A stretch of DNA of 64,000 nt. Source: Candidatus Cryptobacteroides avicola (GTDB lineage Bacteria > Bacteroidota > Bacteroidia > Bacteroidales > UBA932). Under the pieces are notes generated by a model. That model saw nothing but the letters and a program-made list of their open reading frames with translations. It was not told the DNA's origin and ran no database searches. The position numbers were made by a program, and so were the translations under genes. Each line of letters begins with the position of its first letter. Positions within the stretch are counted from its first letter, which is position 1. The stretch covers positions 1 to 64,000 of the forward strand of contig JADILV010000047.1 in NCBI GenBank assembly GCA_017695115.1. The letters run 5' to 3'. Positions 18,054 through 27,555 of this stretch are shown here, one piece after another.

Positions 18054-19322
18054 TCAATTCATTTCTTTTACCTTCGTGTAGTCCTTCTGGTAGAACACCT
18101 TGCTCCCGACAAGCATCACTATTCCGCATACCAGCCAGATGCCGGCGAGCATCGTTATGCCGAAAGAAAGCCCTGCCGCCGTCTTTATGGCCCCGAGAAC
18201 AATCGGGGCGAGGGCACCGATAGCGAATCCGGTCATTATCATCACACCGGAAGCCGACGAATGATATTTTTCAGGCACCACACCGTAAAGGACGGTGTAG
18301 GTGTTGGCATCGAAGAAAGCCCTTGCGAAACCGAATCCGGCGAATCCTATATAAATCACCCACAGGGAAGCCGAGTGCCCCATCATCACTATGAACGGCA
18401 CGGCGAACAGGAGCCCGGCCCCTTGCATCGCCATCCTGTATGAAGGGTGCCTGCCGCCCCATACATCCGAAAGACGGCCGGCCAGAAGGATACCGATAAA
18501 GGCGAAAAGATGTGTATAGAACATGGAATGGAAACCGGCTGCGCCCAGATCCATATCGAACCTCTCGTACAGATATGTAGGCATCCATGTAAGATAACCC
18601 GTCAGGACAAAAATCAGCCCCGAGAAGCACAGCGTGAGAATAAGGGCCGAAGGTGTCGTGAAGACTATCCTGAAACCTTCGAAGAATCCCGGTGTCTTGC
18701 CTGCCGCCTTCTCTGCCGGGACCTGCTCCTGTGCACCGTTCTTCTTGTCTTTCAGCCTGACCGCCATGACTATGCCATGGATCACGCCCACTCCGCCGAA
18801 GATATAGAACGCGCTCCTCCAGCCCCAGAGCTCTCCGACAATGCCGGCAAGATATCCACTGAGTATAATGCCTATATAGTATGCAGTCTGATGTATGGAC
18901 ATCGCCGTGGCGCGGGTCTTCTCGTCATGGTAGTCGGCTATGAGAGAATAGTTGGCCGGGCCGAAGAAGGCCTCGCCTCCGCCGGTGGCGATACTCCTCA
19001 TTATCACCAGCATAAGAAACCCTGAACTGAGTCCCGTAAGCATCGTGGCCGCGCTCCAGAACAGCACGCTCGCCGCCACTATCCACTTCCGGCTCAGCCT
19101 GTCGCCCACATAACCGCCTATAGGGACGAGTATGGCATAGAACAGGTTGAACACTGTGGCTATGGAACCGACAGCCACATCGCTGAGCCCGAGGTCCTCC
19201 CTGATCAGAGGAAGCACCACATTGAACACCTGGCGGTCAGCCTGGTTGAGGAGATAGGCGATCCACAACAGTCCCAGGACCTCCCACTTGTACCAGGATT
19301 TGTTTTGCAATCTATTGGTCAT
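18054..19322 (-). CDS. MFS transporter (ACS/spinster-like)
   Basis: The 422-residue protein has 12 membrane segments. Its N-terminal phrase WIAYLLNQADRQVFNVVLPLIREDLGLSD and the loop GGYVGDRLSRKW place it in the branch of the major facilitator superfamily that includes hexuronate and sugar-acid symporters. It lies 17 bases after the glycosidase gene and 25 before the isomerase gene, so it probably imports the monosaccharide or disaccharide released by the locus. The cargo is inferred. Confidence 0.8.
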   Translation of the reverse strand: MTNRLQNKSWYKWEVLGLLWIAYLLNQADRQVFNVVLPLIREDLGLSDVAVGSIATVFNLFYAILVPIGGYVGDRLSRKWIVAASVLFWSAATMLTGLSSGFLMLVIMRSIATGGGEAFFGPANYSLIADYHDEKTRATAMSIHQTAYYIGIILSGYLAGIVGELWGWRSAFYIFGGVGVIHGIVMAVRLKDKKNGAQEQVPAEKAAGKTPGFFEGFRIVFTTPSALILTLCFSGLIFVLTGYLTWMPTYLYERFDMDLGAAGFHSMFYTHLFAFIGILLAGRLSDVWGGRHPSYRMAMQGAGLLFAVPFIVMMGHSASLWVIYIGFAGFGFARAFFDANTYTVLYGVVPEKYHSSASGVMIMTGFAIGALAPIVLGAIKTAAGLSFGITMLAGIWLVCGIVMLVGSKVFYQKDYTKVKEMN

Positions 19323-19339
19323 CTGTCCAGTATTTTATC

Positions 19340-20833
19340 TTAGAATTTCATGTCCCTGGTGGAACCCGTAGCCAGAGCCCCGACGGTCTCGGTCCCTTCA
19401 GGAAGCGCACTGCGCTCTATAATCACCATCGGGCTGTCCCACACGGGAAGACCGGTGAATTTCATCCGGCCGCCGGCGATGTTGCCGTGATATTTCGGGA
19501 GGGCCCATATCCTTCCCGTTATCATGTCCACAAGAACAGGATCCTTGAGGGACAGCCCCTCGATCCACAGTTCGACAGAATCGAAGGAAAGGTCGGAAGA
19601 CGGAATCCGGTCGTTGTACCAGTACATTGCTCCTATAAGTTTCCCTTCAGGGTTCTTAAGACCGGAAACGGAGAGACTGCGTGCCGTATTGGATTCATGC
19701 CCGAGTTCCCCTCCGGTAAAAACCGTCCTGTCTGTAAACAGGCTGGCAAAATGCTGCACGGTGTGGAAAGAAGGCCTCTTGTAGACGACTTCTTTGAACA
19801 GGTTGGTGCGCATCAGTCCGAAAGACTGCTGCATATTGGGATATTGGAGGTCAACTATGGTAAAAATAGAACTGCGGATGCCGTGCGTCCAGTCGAAAGC
19901 CATCCGCCTGGCCACCCATTTTGCCTGGCTGTATTCGCTCCACTCATTGTAGCGCAGGGCGTGCGCCCATTCAAGAACAGCAGGGCAGCCGCACTCCCCC
20001 TGGAACAGCTTTATATCCGGACTGTACGAGTGCACCAGTTCCATGAGCGCCTCTATACCGGTGGCCGCATCGTCCGGGTTCTCATAGTAAGGATGGAAGC
20101 TTATATAGTCCAGCATGTCGAGCTGGTTTCTCTCCTTCAGCAGGTCCAGCACTTTGCCCGTATACTCCAACGGCATCCTGGAAAGGCCGAATCCGATGAT
20201 GACAGCATCCGGCTCCACCCTCTTTATAACCTCCACCGTATTTGAAAGCAGTACAGCATACGCATCATAGTTGGTTTTGTTCTCACCGAGATTCGGCTCG
20301 TTCCATACTTCCCATTCCAGCACCTTTCCTTTATATCTGGTGACTATAGCCTCCACGAAATCCAGCCATGCATCCATGGTCTCACTATCCGTGAAAATCT
20401 TCGATCCGAGCCCCTTTTCGGCTCCATAAAGCGGATTCCCGTACCCGAGGTTCATCCACGGACGCACACCTTCCTCAAGCATACCGTCCACTATGGCATC
20501 AAGCCACGCGAAGTCATACCTGCCTTTCTTCTGCTCGCACTTCGCCCAGCCGCTCTGTATCCTTGCGGAAGTCACGCCGAGTTCCCCCAGATAGGCTCTG
20601 TACTCCTGAAAGTCTCCGTAATCCCTGTCAAGAGTCTCGCACCCGACCGACCAATAGCCGTTCTCTCCGGCTTCCTTGGCAGAAACCGTGGGCAGTGTCC
20701 CTATCTGCTCCAGAACCGGTCCGGTCTTGAGCATATTCTTCCATGTAAGGGACCAGTGCGGAGTAGGGACCTGTCCGGAAGCGGACAGACCGATACAGGC
20801 AAACAGCGCCAGCAACAGGGGAATTTTATTCAT
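19340..20833 (-). CDS. Secreted clan GH-A glycoside hydrolase (GH39/GH5-like)
   Basis: The 497-residue protein has a signal peptide (about 1-20) and a TIM-barrel of clan GH-A. The acid/base glutamate is E179 in WEVWNEPN. The probable nucleophile is E280 in KLFQGECG at the expected distance of about 100 residues. A small beta domain at the C-terminus (about 400-490) fits GH39-type architecture. Family assignment is uncertain (GH39, GH5 or an unnumbered group), and so is the substrate. It is the first gene of the five-gene operon; its promoter lies at 20946-20976 with the shared operator. Confidence 0.75.
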   Translation of the reverse strand: MNKIPLLLALFACIGLSASGQVPTPHWSLTWKNMLKTGPVLEQIGTLPTVSAKEAGENGYWSVGCETLDRDYGDFQEYRAYLGELGVTSARIQSGWAKCEQKKGRYDFAWLDAIVDGMLEEGVRPWMNLGYGNPLYGAEKGLGSKIFTDSETMDAWLDFVEAIVTRYKGKVLEWEVWNEPNLGENKTNYDAYAVLLSNTVEVIKRVEPDAVIIGFGLSRMPLEYTGKVLDLLKERNQLDMLDYISFHPYYENPDDAATGIEALMELVHSYSPDIKLFQGECGCPAVLEWAHALRYNEWSEYSQAKWVARRMAFDWTHGIRSSIFTIVDLQYPNMQQSFGLMRTNLFKEVVYKRPSFHTVQHFASLFTDRTVFTGGELGHESNTARSLSVSGLKNPEGKLIGAMYWYNDRIPSSDLSFDSVELWIEGLSLKDPVLVDMITGRIWALPKYHGNIAGGRMKFTGLPVWDSPMVIIERSALPEGTETVGALATGSTRDMKF

Positions 20834-20867
20834 ATTAAATTTTGGTTAATTATCAAACAATTATTAC

Positions 20868-20899
20868 TACCTTTGCCGCATGAAGCACCACACTCAACC
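20868..20899 (+). promoter_or_regulatory. Putative plus-strand promoter and operator half of the GntR-LacI gene
   Basis: A TACCTTTG box (20868-20875) is followed by GCACCACACT (20885-20894). This block is the exact inverse of AGTGTGGTGC at 20937-20946 in the opposing operator. The -33 spacing is not ideal (TTG 23 bases upstream). Confidence 0.45.
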
Positions 20900-20923
20900 A
20901 GAGTTTAAAATGCCCTGCTTTTG

Positions 20924-20976
20924 TATAGTGTGTTGTAGTGTGGTGCAAATATATGTTTTTTGGACAGAACGTCCAA
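20924..20976 (-). promoter_or_regulatory. Promoter and shared operator (site 1) of the GH-A/MFS/isomerase/kinase operon
   Basis: The minus strand reads TTG-N20-TATATTTG (-33 at 20974-20976, -7 at 20946-20953). The -7 TTTG runs into TTTGCACCACACTACA, the element found at three further promoters of the locus. A repressor bound here would cover the start site. Confidence 0.7.
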
Positions 20977-21008
20977 ATTATTTGAATGTTTTTTTAAACT
21001 TGTCCGCC

Positions 21009-22043
21009 ATGTCATCAAGGATAAAAGTAGACATATCTTCACAGACCCCTGTGTACAAGCAACTTATAAACAACATAGAAGAAAATGTCAGGGACGGGGC
21101 ACTCAAGGAGGGAGACCTGCTGCCGTCTATGAACGAACTGTCGGCATCGCTCGACATTTCCAAAGAAACCGTAAAGAAAGCATACTCCATCCTCAGAGAC
21201 AAAGGGGTAATAGAAGCCATCCAGGGGAAAGGCTTCTATGTCGCTTCCTATGACACGGGCCGGAATCCCAAAATCCTCATGCTCTTCGACAAGCTCAGCA
21301 CATACAAATACGTCCTTTTCAGTTCGTTCTCATCGGCCATAGGCAACAGCGGGGAAATATTGATCCGCCTGCATGACCAGCAAGTGGATCTTTTCGAATA
21401 TTACATAAATGAATATGTCGACCTGTACGACTATTATGTCATCACACCGCATTTCCCTCTTGACCCGGCCATACAGAAACGTGTCATAAAGGCGATAAAA
21501 AGGATTCCAAACAGAAAACTGGTGCTCCTCGACAGGAACCTCGATGATCTGCCGGGCAACTTCGGCGCAGTATACCAGGACTTCACGAATGACGTATATG
21601 ACGGCCTTTCACAAGGTCTCAAGAAACTCAAAAGCATGAAGCAGCTCAACGTCATCACGGAATCCTCCAGCCTGTACCACACCTATATATGCGAAGGGGC
21701 CAGAAGATTCTGTAAGGACTTCGGAATAAAATGCGAATTCTATACGAGCGTCACCCCGGACATAATAAGGACAAAGGAAGCCTACCTGATTCTCAACGGC
21801 CAGCTGGACAAGGAACTGATAGACCTGGCAAGAGCCGCCAAAGAGAAGAAACTCAAGGTAGGACGCGACATAGGCATTATATCGTACAACGAATCCCCTA
21901 TCAACGAAATCGTCCTCAACGGGCTGACGACCATATCCACTGATTTCAAGGCAATGGGTGCGATCGCAGCCCGGATGATCCTGAGCAAGGAAATGCACAA
22001 GGTCAAGTGCGAATTCAACATGATACGAAGGAATACATTCTAG
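21009..22043 (+). CDS. GntR-LacI type transcriptional regulator
   Basis: The start MSSRIKVDISSQTPVYKQLI at 21009 gives 344 residues; the open frame reaching 20880 would run through the operator. The N-terminal 75 residues are a GntR winged helix (LKEGDLLPSMNELSASLDISKETVKKAYSIL, then GKGFYV). The rest is a LacI/periplasmic-binding-protein sensor domain (KILMLFDK; VGRDIGIISYNESPINEIV; GLTTISTDFKAMGAIAARMIL). The same architecture occurs in AraR of Bacillus and FucR of Bacteroides, which are sugar-responsive repressors. It sits between divergent promoters that share its probable operator, and converges on the phosphoesterase gene 19 bases on. Confidence 0.88.
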   Translation: MSSRIKVDISSQTPVYKQLINNIEENVRDGALKEGDLLPSMNELSASLDISKETVKKAYSILRDKGVIEAIQGKGFYVASYDTGRNPKILMLFDKLSTYKYVLFSSFSSAIGNSGEILIRLHDQQVDLFEYYINEYVDLYDYYVITPHFPLDPAIQKRVIKAIKRIPNRKLVLLDRNLDDLPGNFGAVYQDFTNDVYDGLSQGLKKLKSMKQLNVITESSSLYHTYICEGARRFCKDFGIKCEFYTSVTPDIIRTKEAYLILNGQLDKELIDLARAAKEKKLKVGRDIGIISYNESPINEIVLNGLTTISTDFKAMGAIAARMILSKEMHKVKCEFNMIRRNTF

Positions 22044-22062
22044 AATCCGGACTGAATTCCAT

Positions 22063-24006
22063 TCATTGCATCTGGTATGTCAGTGCCTTCGGCCTTTCCA
22101 TCTCCTGCACATATTCGTTGCCTTCTTCGTCTTTCACCGTGACGGTCAGGGTCGAAGTCGGAGAACTTGCCTGTACCTGGAATATATGCGAAATATTGGA
22201 TGTCGGGAAGGTCATCTGACTGTTCTTCGCCAGTTTGAGCATATTGTATGATATCACGTGAAGAGGGTCGTACGTCCTGACTCTGGTCACAGGGAGTTCT
22301 TTCCCGCCTTCCTCGACTACCTTTATATCCCAATCATCCGCCCAGTCGAAGACATTGATCAATACAATGTTTTCATTGCTCTCCTTATCATAGCCGTGCG
22401 CATATTTCTCGAAATCCGTCTGACTTGCACTCGGGCATTCCGATGTCTTCTGAAGCCGGATTGAATTCCTGTCATAGGTACGGAACTGATAGTCATCGTC
22501 TCTGCCTATGCCTTTATATCGCCAGCCGATATGTCCGCCGTCCATGTCGAATATCTTGTACCCTCCGTCCGAACCGTCGCGGCAAATATGGTTTCCTGCA
22601 TAGTTGGTATGGCCTGTCCACCACCATGTGGCACAGACTGCCGCAATATTATGCTCCCTGATTCCCTTATCCCGAGTGATGGAAAAGTTGTAGTGAGTAT
22701 GTCCGGAAATTACATGGACGTCATAGCCCGACAATACGGAAACCAGCTCCTCGGCTCCGGTAAAATTATAGCTTGTCGAACCGTCCGCTGCCGGTGCCTT
22801 ATACAAAGGGACATGCATTCCGAGTACTATCGGCGTACTCTTGCCGACCAGAGCCAGATCCGCCTTCAGCCAGGACATCTTTTCCTCCGTAATGCCGACC
22901 TCATAGCTGTGGGAAGACCCCGCGGCTCCTTGCGGATTGGTATAAATGACGTTGTCGAGCATTATATAATGGATGTCACCTATATTGAACGAATAGTCGG
23001 TAGGGCCTATTGTCTGCCTGAAAGGCCCAGCCGCAAGGAAATCATTGCCGGAAACCTCGGGATCGTTGTCATGGTTTCCCGGTGCGCTGAACACCGCACA
23101 GTCAAGAGCCTGGATATCATCAAGATAATTTGCCAGATTGTAATTGTTCGACTCCCAGTAGGAATCCCAGGAAAGGTCTCCCAGGGCTATGCAGTAGACA
23201 GGAACATTTTCCGCCTTGCACCGGGACAGATAATTTCTCATCTCCATCATGAATCCGCTCTGGAACTGGCTCCGGTCGCTGACCCTGTCAACAAGATGCG
23301 TATCGGTGAAAACTATGATTCTATGTCTTGTGTTGTCTCTCGGATAAAGATTGAAATCACACTGTTCGGTCACTTCCGCAGACTCTTTCAGATATGTAAA
23401 GAACTGCGGTATTGTCCTGGACACCTCCACTTCATAGCCTGAAGGTACGGAAATGAAGACATACCCGTTTTCCTTCCCGGAAGACAGCCAGTAAAAACCG
23501 TCTTCATCGGTAACGGTGACCCGGAATCCGTCAGAAACCGCTACGCCGGGAACAGGTGTGCCGTTATAGCCTACAAAACCTTTGATATTGTACCCGTCCT
23601 TATCCGGGACCGTAATCCCGCTGGTAATATAGACCGTCATTCTGCCAAGAAGCCGCCTGGCTTCATTCCGGATTACATAAAGCTTGTATTCTCCTGACGG
23701 CAGCCCTTCCGGAATCAGGAACGAGACCGAATTGTCTGTCACGCGGACTACCTGTGCAGTATATTCTTCCGAAGAAGAGGCCGAAGACTGCATCGCTATA
23801 ATATCGGACTCGTCGAACCCTGCCCCGCCAACGGTCACTTCATCGCCATAATAGCCTCTGAACTGCGCCGGAACTGAAATTCCGTCTATGTCCATTATGC
23901 TCCCCGGGCCGGATTCTTTCTCCGAACAACCGGACATGCCCGTAAAGAGCAACATTGTAAGAACCACTGTCCCCATCAAACGGAAAACCGATTTCCCTCT
24001 CATCAT
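22063..24006 (-). CDS. Calcineurin-like phosphoesterase lipoprotein with N- and C-terminal beta domains
   Basis: A start at 24006 gives an exported lipoprotein (lipobox near TGMSGC, cysteine about residue 27). An N-terminal Ig-like and carboxypeptidase-regulatory-like region follows (MetallophosN type, about 40-250). The metallophosphatase core has FTDTHLVD, GDLSWDS, GNHDND, MHVPLY and SGHTHYN, so all five metal-binding motifs are intact, and a C-terminal beta domain (MetallophosC type) ends the protein. The substrate is unknown; in a saccharide locus it could remove phosphate from a glycan. It is the second gene of the minus operon starting at 27369. An upstream in-frame ATG at 24039 would spoil the signal peptide. 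Confidence 0.85.
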   Translation of the reverse strand: MMRGKSVFRLMGTVVLTMLLFTGMSGCSEKESGPGSIMDIDGISVPAQFRGYYGDEVTVGGAGFDESDIIAMQSSASSSEEYTAQVVRVTDNSVSFLIPEGLPSGEYKLYVIRNEARRLLGRMTVYITSGITVPDKDGYNIKGFVGYNGTPVPGVAVSDGFRVTVTDEDGFYWLSSGKENGYVFISVPSGYEVEVSRTIPQFFTYLKESAEVTEQCDFNLYPRDNTRHRIIVFTDTHLVDRVSDRSQFQSGFMMEMRNYLSRCKAENVPVYCIALGDLSWDSYWESNNYNLANYLDDIQALDCAVFSAPGNHDNDPEVSGNDFLAAGPFRQTIGPTDYSFNIGDIHYIMLDNVIYTNPQGAAGSSHSYEVGITEEKMSWLKADLALVGKSTPIVLGMHVPLYKAPAADGSTSYNFTGAEELVSVLSGYDVHVISGHTHYNFSITRDKGIREHNIAAVCATWWWTGHTNYAGNHICRDGSDGGYKIFDMDGGHIGWRYKGIGRDDDYQFRTYDRNSIRLQKTSECPSASQTDFEKYAHGYDKESNENIVLINVFDWADDWDIKVVEEGGKELPVTRVRTYDPLHVISYNMLKLAKNSQMTFPTSNISHIFQVQASSPTSTLTVTVKDEEGNEYVQEMERPKALTYQMQ

Positions 24007-24123
24007 AAATATCGTTTGTCGATAAAATATATTTAACATAAATCTGTCATTCCGAGCACAATGGGGAACATGCGCTTTTTCTGCAGATTTCCCACCGGGC
24101 CCGGAACAACAGACTTGCGGCTT

Positions 24124-27100
24124 CTATTTGGTGACTATGACATCATCCAGGAAGAACCTCTTGTCCCCGCTCTGGGAACCGGCCCCAATGAATACCCTGG
24201 TCGCAGCAGTAGCGCCGGAAACCGTTACCGAACACTCATGCCACCCGAAATAGTCGCTTGTAGGGTCAGTCTTCCAGACAAGTTCTCCTACCGTACCTTC
24301 TCCTTCCGCAACTTCGACGACTATACCGTTAATGGCCTGCTTTCCATTGGCAGCCTCATACAGACATGCCTTGAAATGCACTTTTATGTCTGCCGTGCCC
24401 TCTTCTATCTTTGTCAGGGCAGGTGTAGTAACCCCGAATCCTGTCCCGCTCGCCGTTCCGAAGAAAGCGTATCCGCATCTGACATTTCCGGAAACCGCAC
24501 TCCATCCTGCAGGAAGATAGCTGCCGCTATAGGCATCCGTATTATTGGAAACCACAGCCATATACCCGATCGTACCTATCATGTAGTCCGGACCGAACGC
24601 ACAGGTCTCGAAATTGTTTGCAGCCAGTACATTGTCACCGTCAGGCATCACCGTATTGACTATGGTAGCCGATGAGATATAGAAACCGAATGCAAAGCGG
24701 AGGGTTCCGGCCAGACCTTTTTCGGCCGGTTCTATCTTGAAATAGATGGTCTCGCCGGCCTGTATCCTGTCAGCGGCCGATACGGTAAACTGACTCTGGG
24801 TTATACCTACCGCCGTACTGTTCTGCATGGTAAATGAATTGGCGGCAGCCGATGCGGAAGCTTCAGTACGGTTCACGTTGTTGTAAGTAGTCTCCGTAGC
24901 AGTCCAGTCTGTCCCGTCCTTGCTCCAGAATATATTCCAGGAGGTACCCCGGACTGCGGCTGTTGTCGAAGACAGTGAGAACACCACCTGGGTCTTTCCC
25001 GAAATCTCTTCTGAAACAGGCGTCGAGAGCAGCAGATAGGCCCCGTCACCTTCATAGGTCACATCAATGAAATTGTTGAAATAATTGGTCTTGTTCTGCC
25101 AGCCTACTTTCATGTCGGGAGCCGCGGTCCCTCCTACAAGCTCGATTTTGGCTCCGGCGACCGAACGTCCGCTGCCGCCGAATGTAAGCGTATTGTTTTC
25201 AATTGCAAGGTTGTCAGCGACAGCAGCCGCGGATCCTGCCGGAATATTGATGATATTCACAACCGGCTCCATCAGCTCCACACCTTCTTCTCCGAACCGG
25301 TCAAGTACCAGACCGGAAAGGTCTTCGGCATTGCGCGGACATACCGCTCCGCCACGGACAATCCCGCAGACCGTACCGCTGAGGGACGGCACCTGCGAAC
25401 CTGCAAAAGCCGCGTCCCCGGCCACATTCACGGAAAATGACTGTTTTGACGTATTTTCCATCATGGTGCTTCCGGACCATGTCTTGCCCAGATCCGTATC
25501 GCTTACCTGACAGTTCTCTATGGCCACATACATGTTCTCGCTCTCTTTTATCGAAGCCACCGGAACGGTCCTGGCAACGACTTCCTCCCCGGATGCAATG
25601 ACATTGACCGATCCCTCGGCAAGCGTCAGTGTATAACCGGCATCCCTGGTGATCTTTCCTCCTGCAAGGGACATTTCCACCTTGTCACCGGCAGCGAAAG
25701 ATTCAGCACCGGCAACGGACACCGCTATACCGGCTGCATCGTCCTGAACGACCACGATACCGTCTTCAATATTTCCTCCATGATAATCGGACACTACCGT
25801 AGCGGCAACCTTTATATTCCTGTCTATCTCGGCCGAACCTCCGGTCTGAAGGCCTGCTCCATACTCTGATATAACCTCCGATATGCTCCTTTCCACTACT
25901 TCCGGATAGGAAATCTCACCTTCGACTTCTACAACGATATCATCTATATAGAATCTGTGATCCGCCCCGTCTGCGTATGAGCCGATCTGAATCTGCGTGT
26001 CTTTGTTTATACCTCTGACAATCACTGTCTTTTCTACAAAAGTCTCGTTGTTCAGACCGTCGACCACACCGTTCTCCACTGTACCCTGGCCCTCGGCGAT
26101 ACGGACTTCGGTCGCCGAAGTCGCCTTGCCTTCCGTTGCCGACTTGTAATCTGAAGACTGATAGAGGACGGATTTGAACGATACTTTGACATCAGCCGTA
26201 CCGTCACCGAGCAGTTCCATTCCAGGAAGCGTGACTGTAGCGCTTGCAGAAGCTGTCCCGAGCCTTATCGATCCGAACATGGATACCACTGTTCCGGATG
26301 TCTTCATTCCGTATTCCGTGCCGTCGAACGATCCGGTCGCAGACTGGATATAGCCGACAGGAAGAGTATACGGTGCTCCCGTATTGCAATTGTCGAATCC
26401 GCAGGTATAGAGGACTTTTCCTCCGACCTCAGGGAGCTGTGCAGGCTCAGGGTATTCGCCCGTAAGCAACAGCCCGCTTTCGAATGTGACATAAGTGTCC
26501 GCCGCGACAGCCGCTGACGGAACGAATTTCAGATACAGTGTCCCTCCGGCCTGGACAGCGTTCTCCCCTCCTATTTCAAAGAAAAGGGTCTTCCATCTTG
26601 ACCCCGCTGTCGTACTATACGTCACGCCGGTATCGGTATATGTCTCGCCGTTATTGCTGTAAAGCACGTTCCAGTCAATGCCTGCACCCGAACGAGACGC
26701 CATCAGAAGCCTGTACCTGCCTGAAAGCGCCGTCGCTACAGGTATCTTCACTTCCCAGGCCGCCCCTTCGGCATCCCATCCGGTAGTATTGAGGACAATC
26801 TCATAATAGGTGTTTTTCCATTCGTAGGCCATTGCGCTCTCCCCTCCGAGACGGGTAATGGTCATACCGTTGTTGAACAGGAAAACATTCCCGTCAATGA
26901 ATCCGTTGGCAGGGCCGGCCGACACATCATCGTCGTTCTTGTTGTCAAAAATATCATATACCGGCATTTCATAGCCCTCCGCCACTTCACCGGTACCTTT
27001 GCCCTGGCTGACTTTCACCACAGCACGGACGTCGCTGCCGTCAGCCTGTATGATGATTTCGCAGCTTCTTTCGGATGCACTCGGCTTGACGGTAGCCAGA

Positions 27101-27369
27101 ATCTGGTCAGATCCCATTCCGGCCGTTTTATCGAATTCGATCCACGATACAGTTTTCCCGTCGGAATCCTGTGCATAAACACTCCAGTACAGATCGCTCT
27201 CGACATTTATTGTCAAGGTCTCCCCTGTACCTTTAACGTTGTTGAACTCTGTCGGCGATACAACAAGACTGCCTCCAGGCTCCTTGATGTCATCCACGCA
27301 TCCTGACAATACAGATGCGGCAAGTCCGAAAACTGACATCAGAGATAAAAAATAACTGACCGGTTTCAT
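24124..27369 (-). CDS. BACON/DUF5689 surface lipoprotein
   Basis: The 1081-residue protein has a lipobox (SVLSGC, cysteine 24) and a BACON domain (about 32-125; LVVSPTEFNNVKGTGETLTI). A series of beta-sandwich jelly-roll modules follows (about 140-310, 315-490, 760-920, 930-1081), with a DUF5689/OB-like segment between about 495 and 690 (IKVAATVVSDYHGGNIEDGIVVVQDD). Two modules resemble each other (SGRYRLLMASRSGAGIDWNVLYSNNGETYTDTGVTY and GTSWNIFWSKDGTDWTATETTYNN), which suggests internal duplication. Such proteins are often surface glycan-binding or structural partners of SusCD systems; no catalytic motif is visible. The promoter at 27496-27525 carries the operator-like block. Confidence 0.8.
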   Translation of the reverse strand: MKPVSYFLSLMSVFGLAASVLSGCVDDIKEPGGSLVVSPTEFNNVKGTGETLTINVESDLYWSVYAQDSDGKTVSWIEFDKTAGMGSDQILATVKPSASERSCEIIIQADGSDVRAVVKVSQGKGTGEVAEGYEMPVYDIFDNKNDDDVSAGPANGFIDGNVFLFNNGMTITRLGGESAMAYEWKNTYYEIVLNTTGWDAEGAAWEVKIPVATALSGRYRLLMASRSGAGIDWNVLYSNNGETYTDTGVTYSTTAGSRWKTLFFEIGGENAVQAGGTLYLKFVPSAAVAADTYVTFESGLLLTGEYPEPAQLPEVGGKVLYTCGFDNCNTGAPYTLPVGYIQSATGSFDGTEYGMKTSGTVVSMFGSIRLGTASASATVTLPGMELLGDGTADVKVSFKSVLYQSSDYKSATEGKATSATEVRIAEGQGTVENGVVDGLNNETFVEKTVIVRGINKDTQIQIGSYADGADHRFYIDDIVVEVEGEISYPEVVERSISEVISEYGAGLQTGGSAEIDRNIKVAATVVSDYHGGNIEDGIVVVQDDAAGIAVSVAGAESFAAGDKVEMSLAGGKITRDAGYTLTLAEGSVNVIASGEEVVARTVPVASIKESENMYVAIENCQVSDTDLGKTWSGSTMMENTSKQSFSVNVAGDAAFAGSQVPSLSGTVCGIVRGGAVCPRNAEDLSGLVLDRFGEEGVELMEPVVNIINIPAGSAAAVADNLAIENNTLTFGGSGRSVAGAKIELVGGTAAPDMKVGWQNKTNYFNNFIDVTYEGDGAYLLLSTPVSEEISGKTQVVFSLSSTTAAVRGTSWNIFWSKDGTDWTATETTYNNVNRTEASASAAANSFTMQNSTAVGITQSQFTVSAADRIQAGETIYFKIEPAEKGLAGTLRFAFGFYISSATIVNTVMPDGDNVLAANNFETCAFGPDYMIGTIGYMAVVSNNTDAYSGSYLPAGWSAVSGNVRCGYAFFGTASGTGFGVTTPALTKIEEGTADIKVHFKACLYEAANGKQAINGIVVEVAEGEGTVGELVWKTDPTSDYFGWHECSVTVSGATAATRVFIGAGSQSGDKRFFLDDVIVTK

Positions 27370-27401
27370 AGTTCTGTCTTTATAAGTGTTCTGGTTTAAA
27401 T

Positions 27402-27446
27402 TTGCACATTGGATGTTTATTCATATATTTGCACTACACCACACAT
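27402..27446 (+). promoter_or_regulatory. Promoter and shared operator (site 2, plus) of the GH50-like gene
   Basis: The plus strand reads TTG-N19-TATATTTG (27402-27404 and 27424-27431), followed by TTTGCACTACACCACA, one of the four copies of the shared element. Confidence 0.7.
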
Positions 27447-27475
27447 TACCTATGTTACACCATATAATTAGGTTG

Positions 27476-27525
27476 GGTTTGGTGTGGTATCACGACAAAT
27501 ATAGACGATATTTCAGAGAAAACAA
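27476..27525 (-). promoter_or_regulatory. Promoter and operator-like block (site 2, minus) of the BACON-phosphoesterase operon
   Basis: The minus strand reads TTG-N19-TATATTTG (-33 at 27523-27525, -7 at 27496-27503). An ACCACACC block follows (plus-strand GGTGTGGT at 27481-27488), related to the shared operator but placed a few bases further downstream. Confidence 0.6.
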
Positions 27526-27555
27526 ACAATTTAACTGTAATTTAACAGAATATTT

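Noticed and set aside
20880..21008. N-terminal extension of the GntR-LacI regulator
   Set aside because: It would run through the operator and promoter and adds a Cys-rich segment absent from the family.
22531..23442. 303-codon plus-strand frame opposite the phosphoesterase
   Set aside because: The minus-strand gene keeps all five metal-site motifs, so the plus frame is an artefact.
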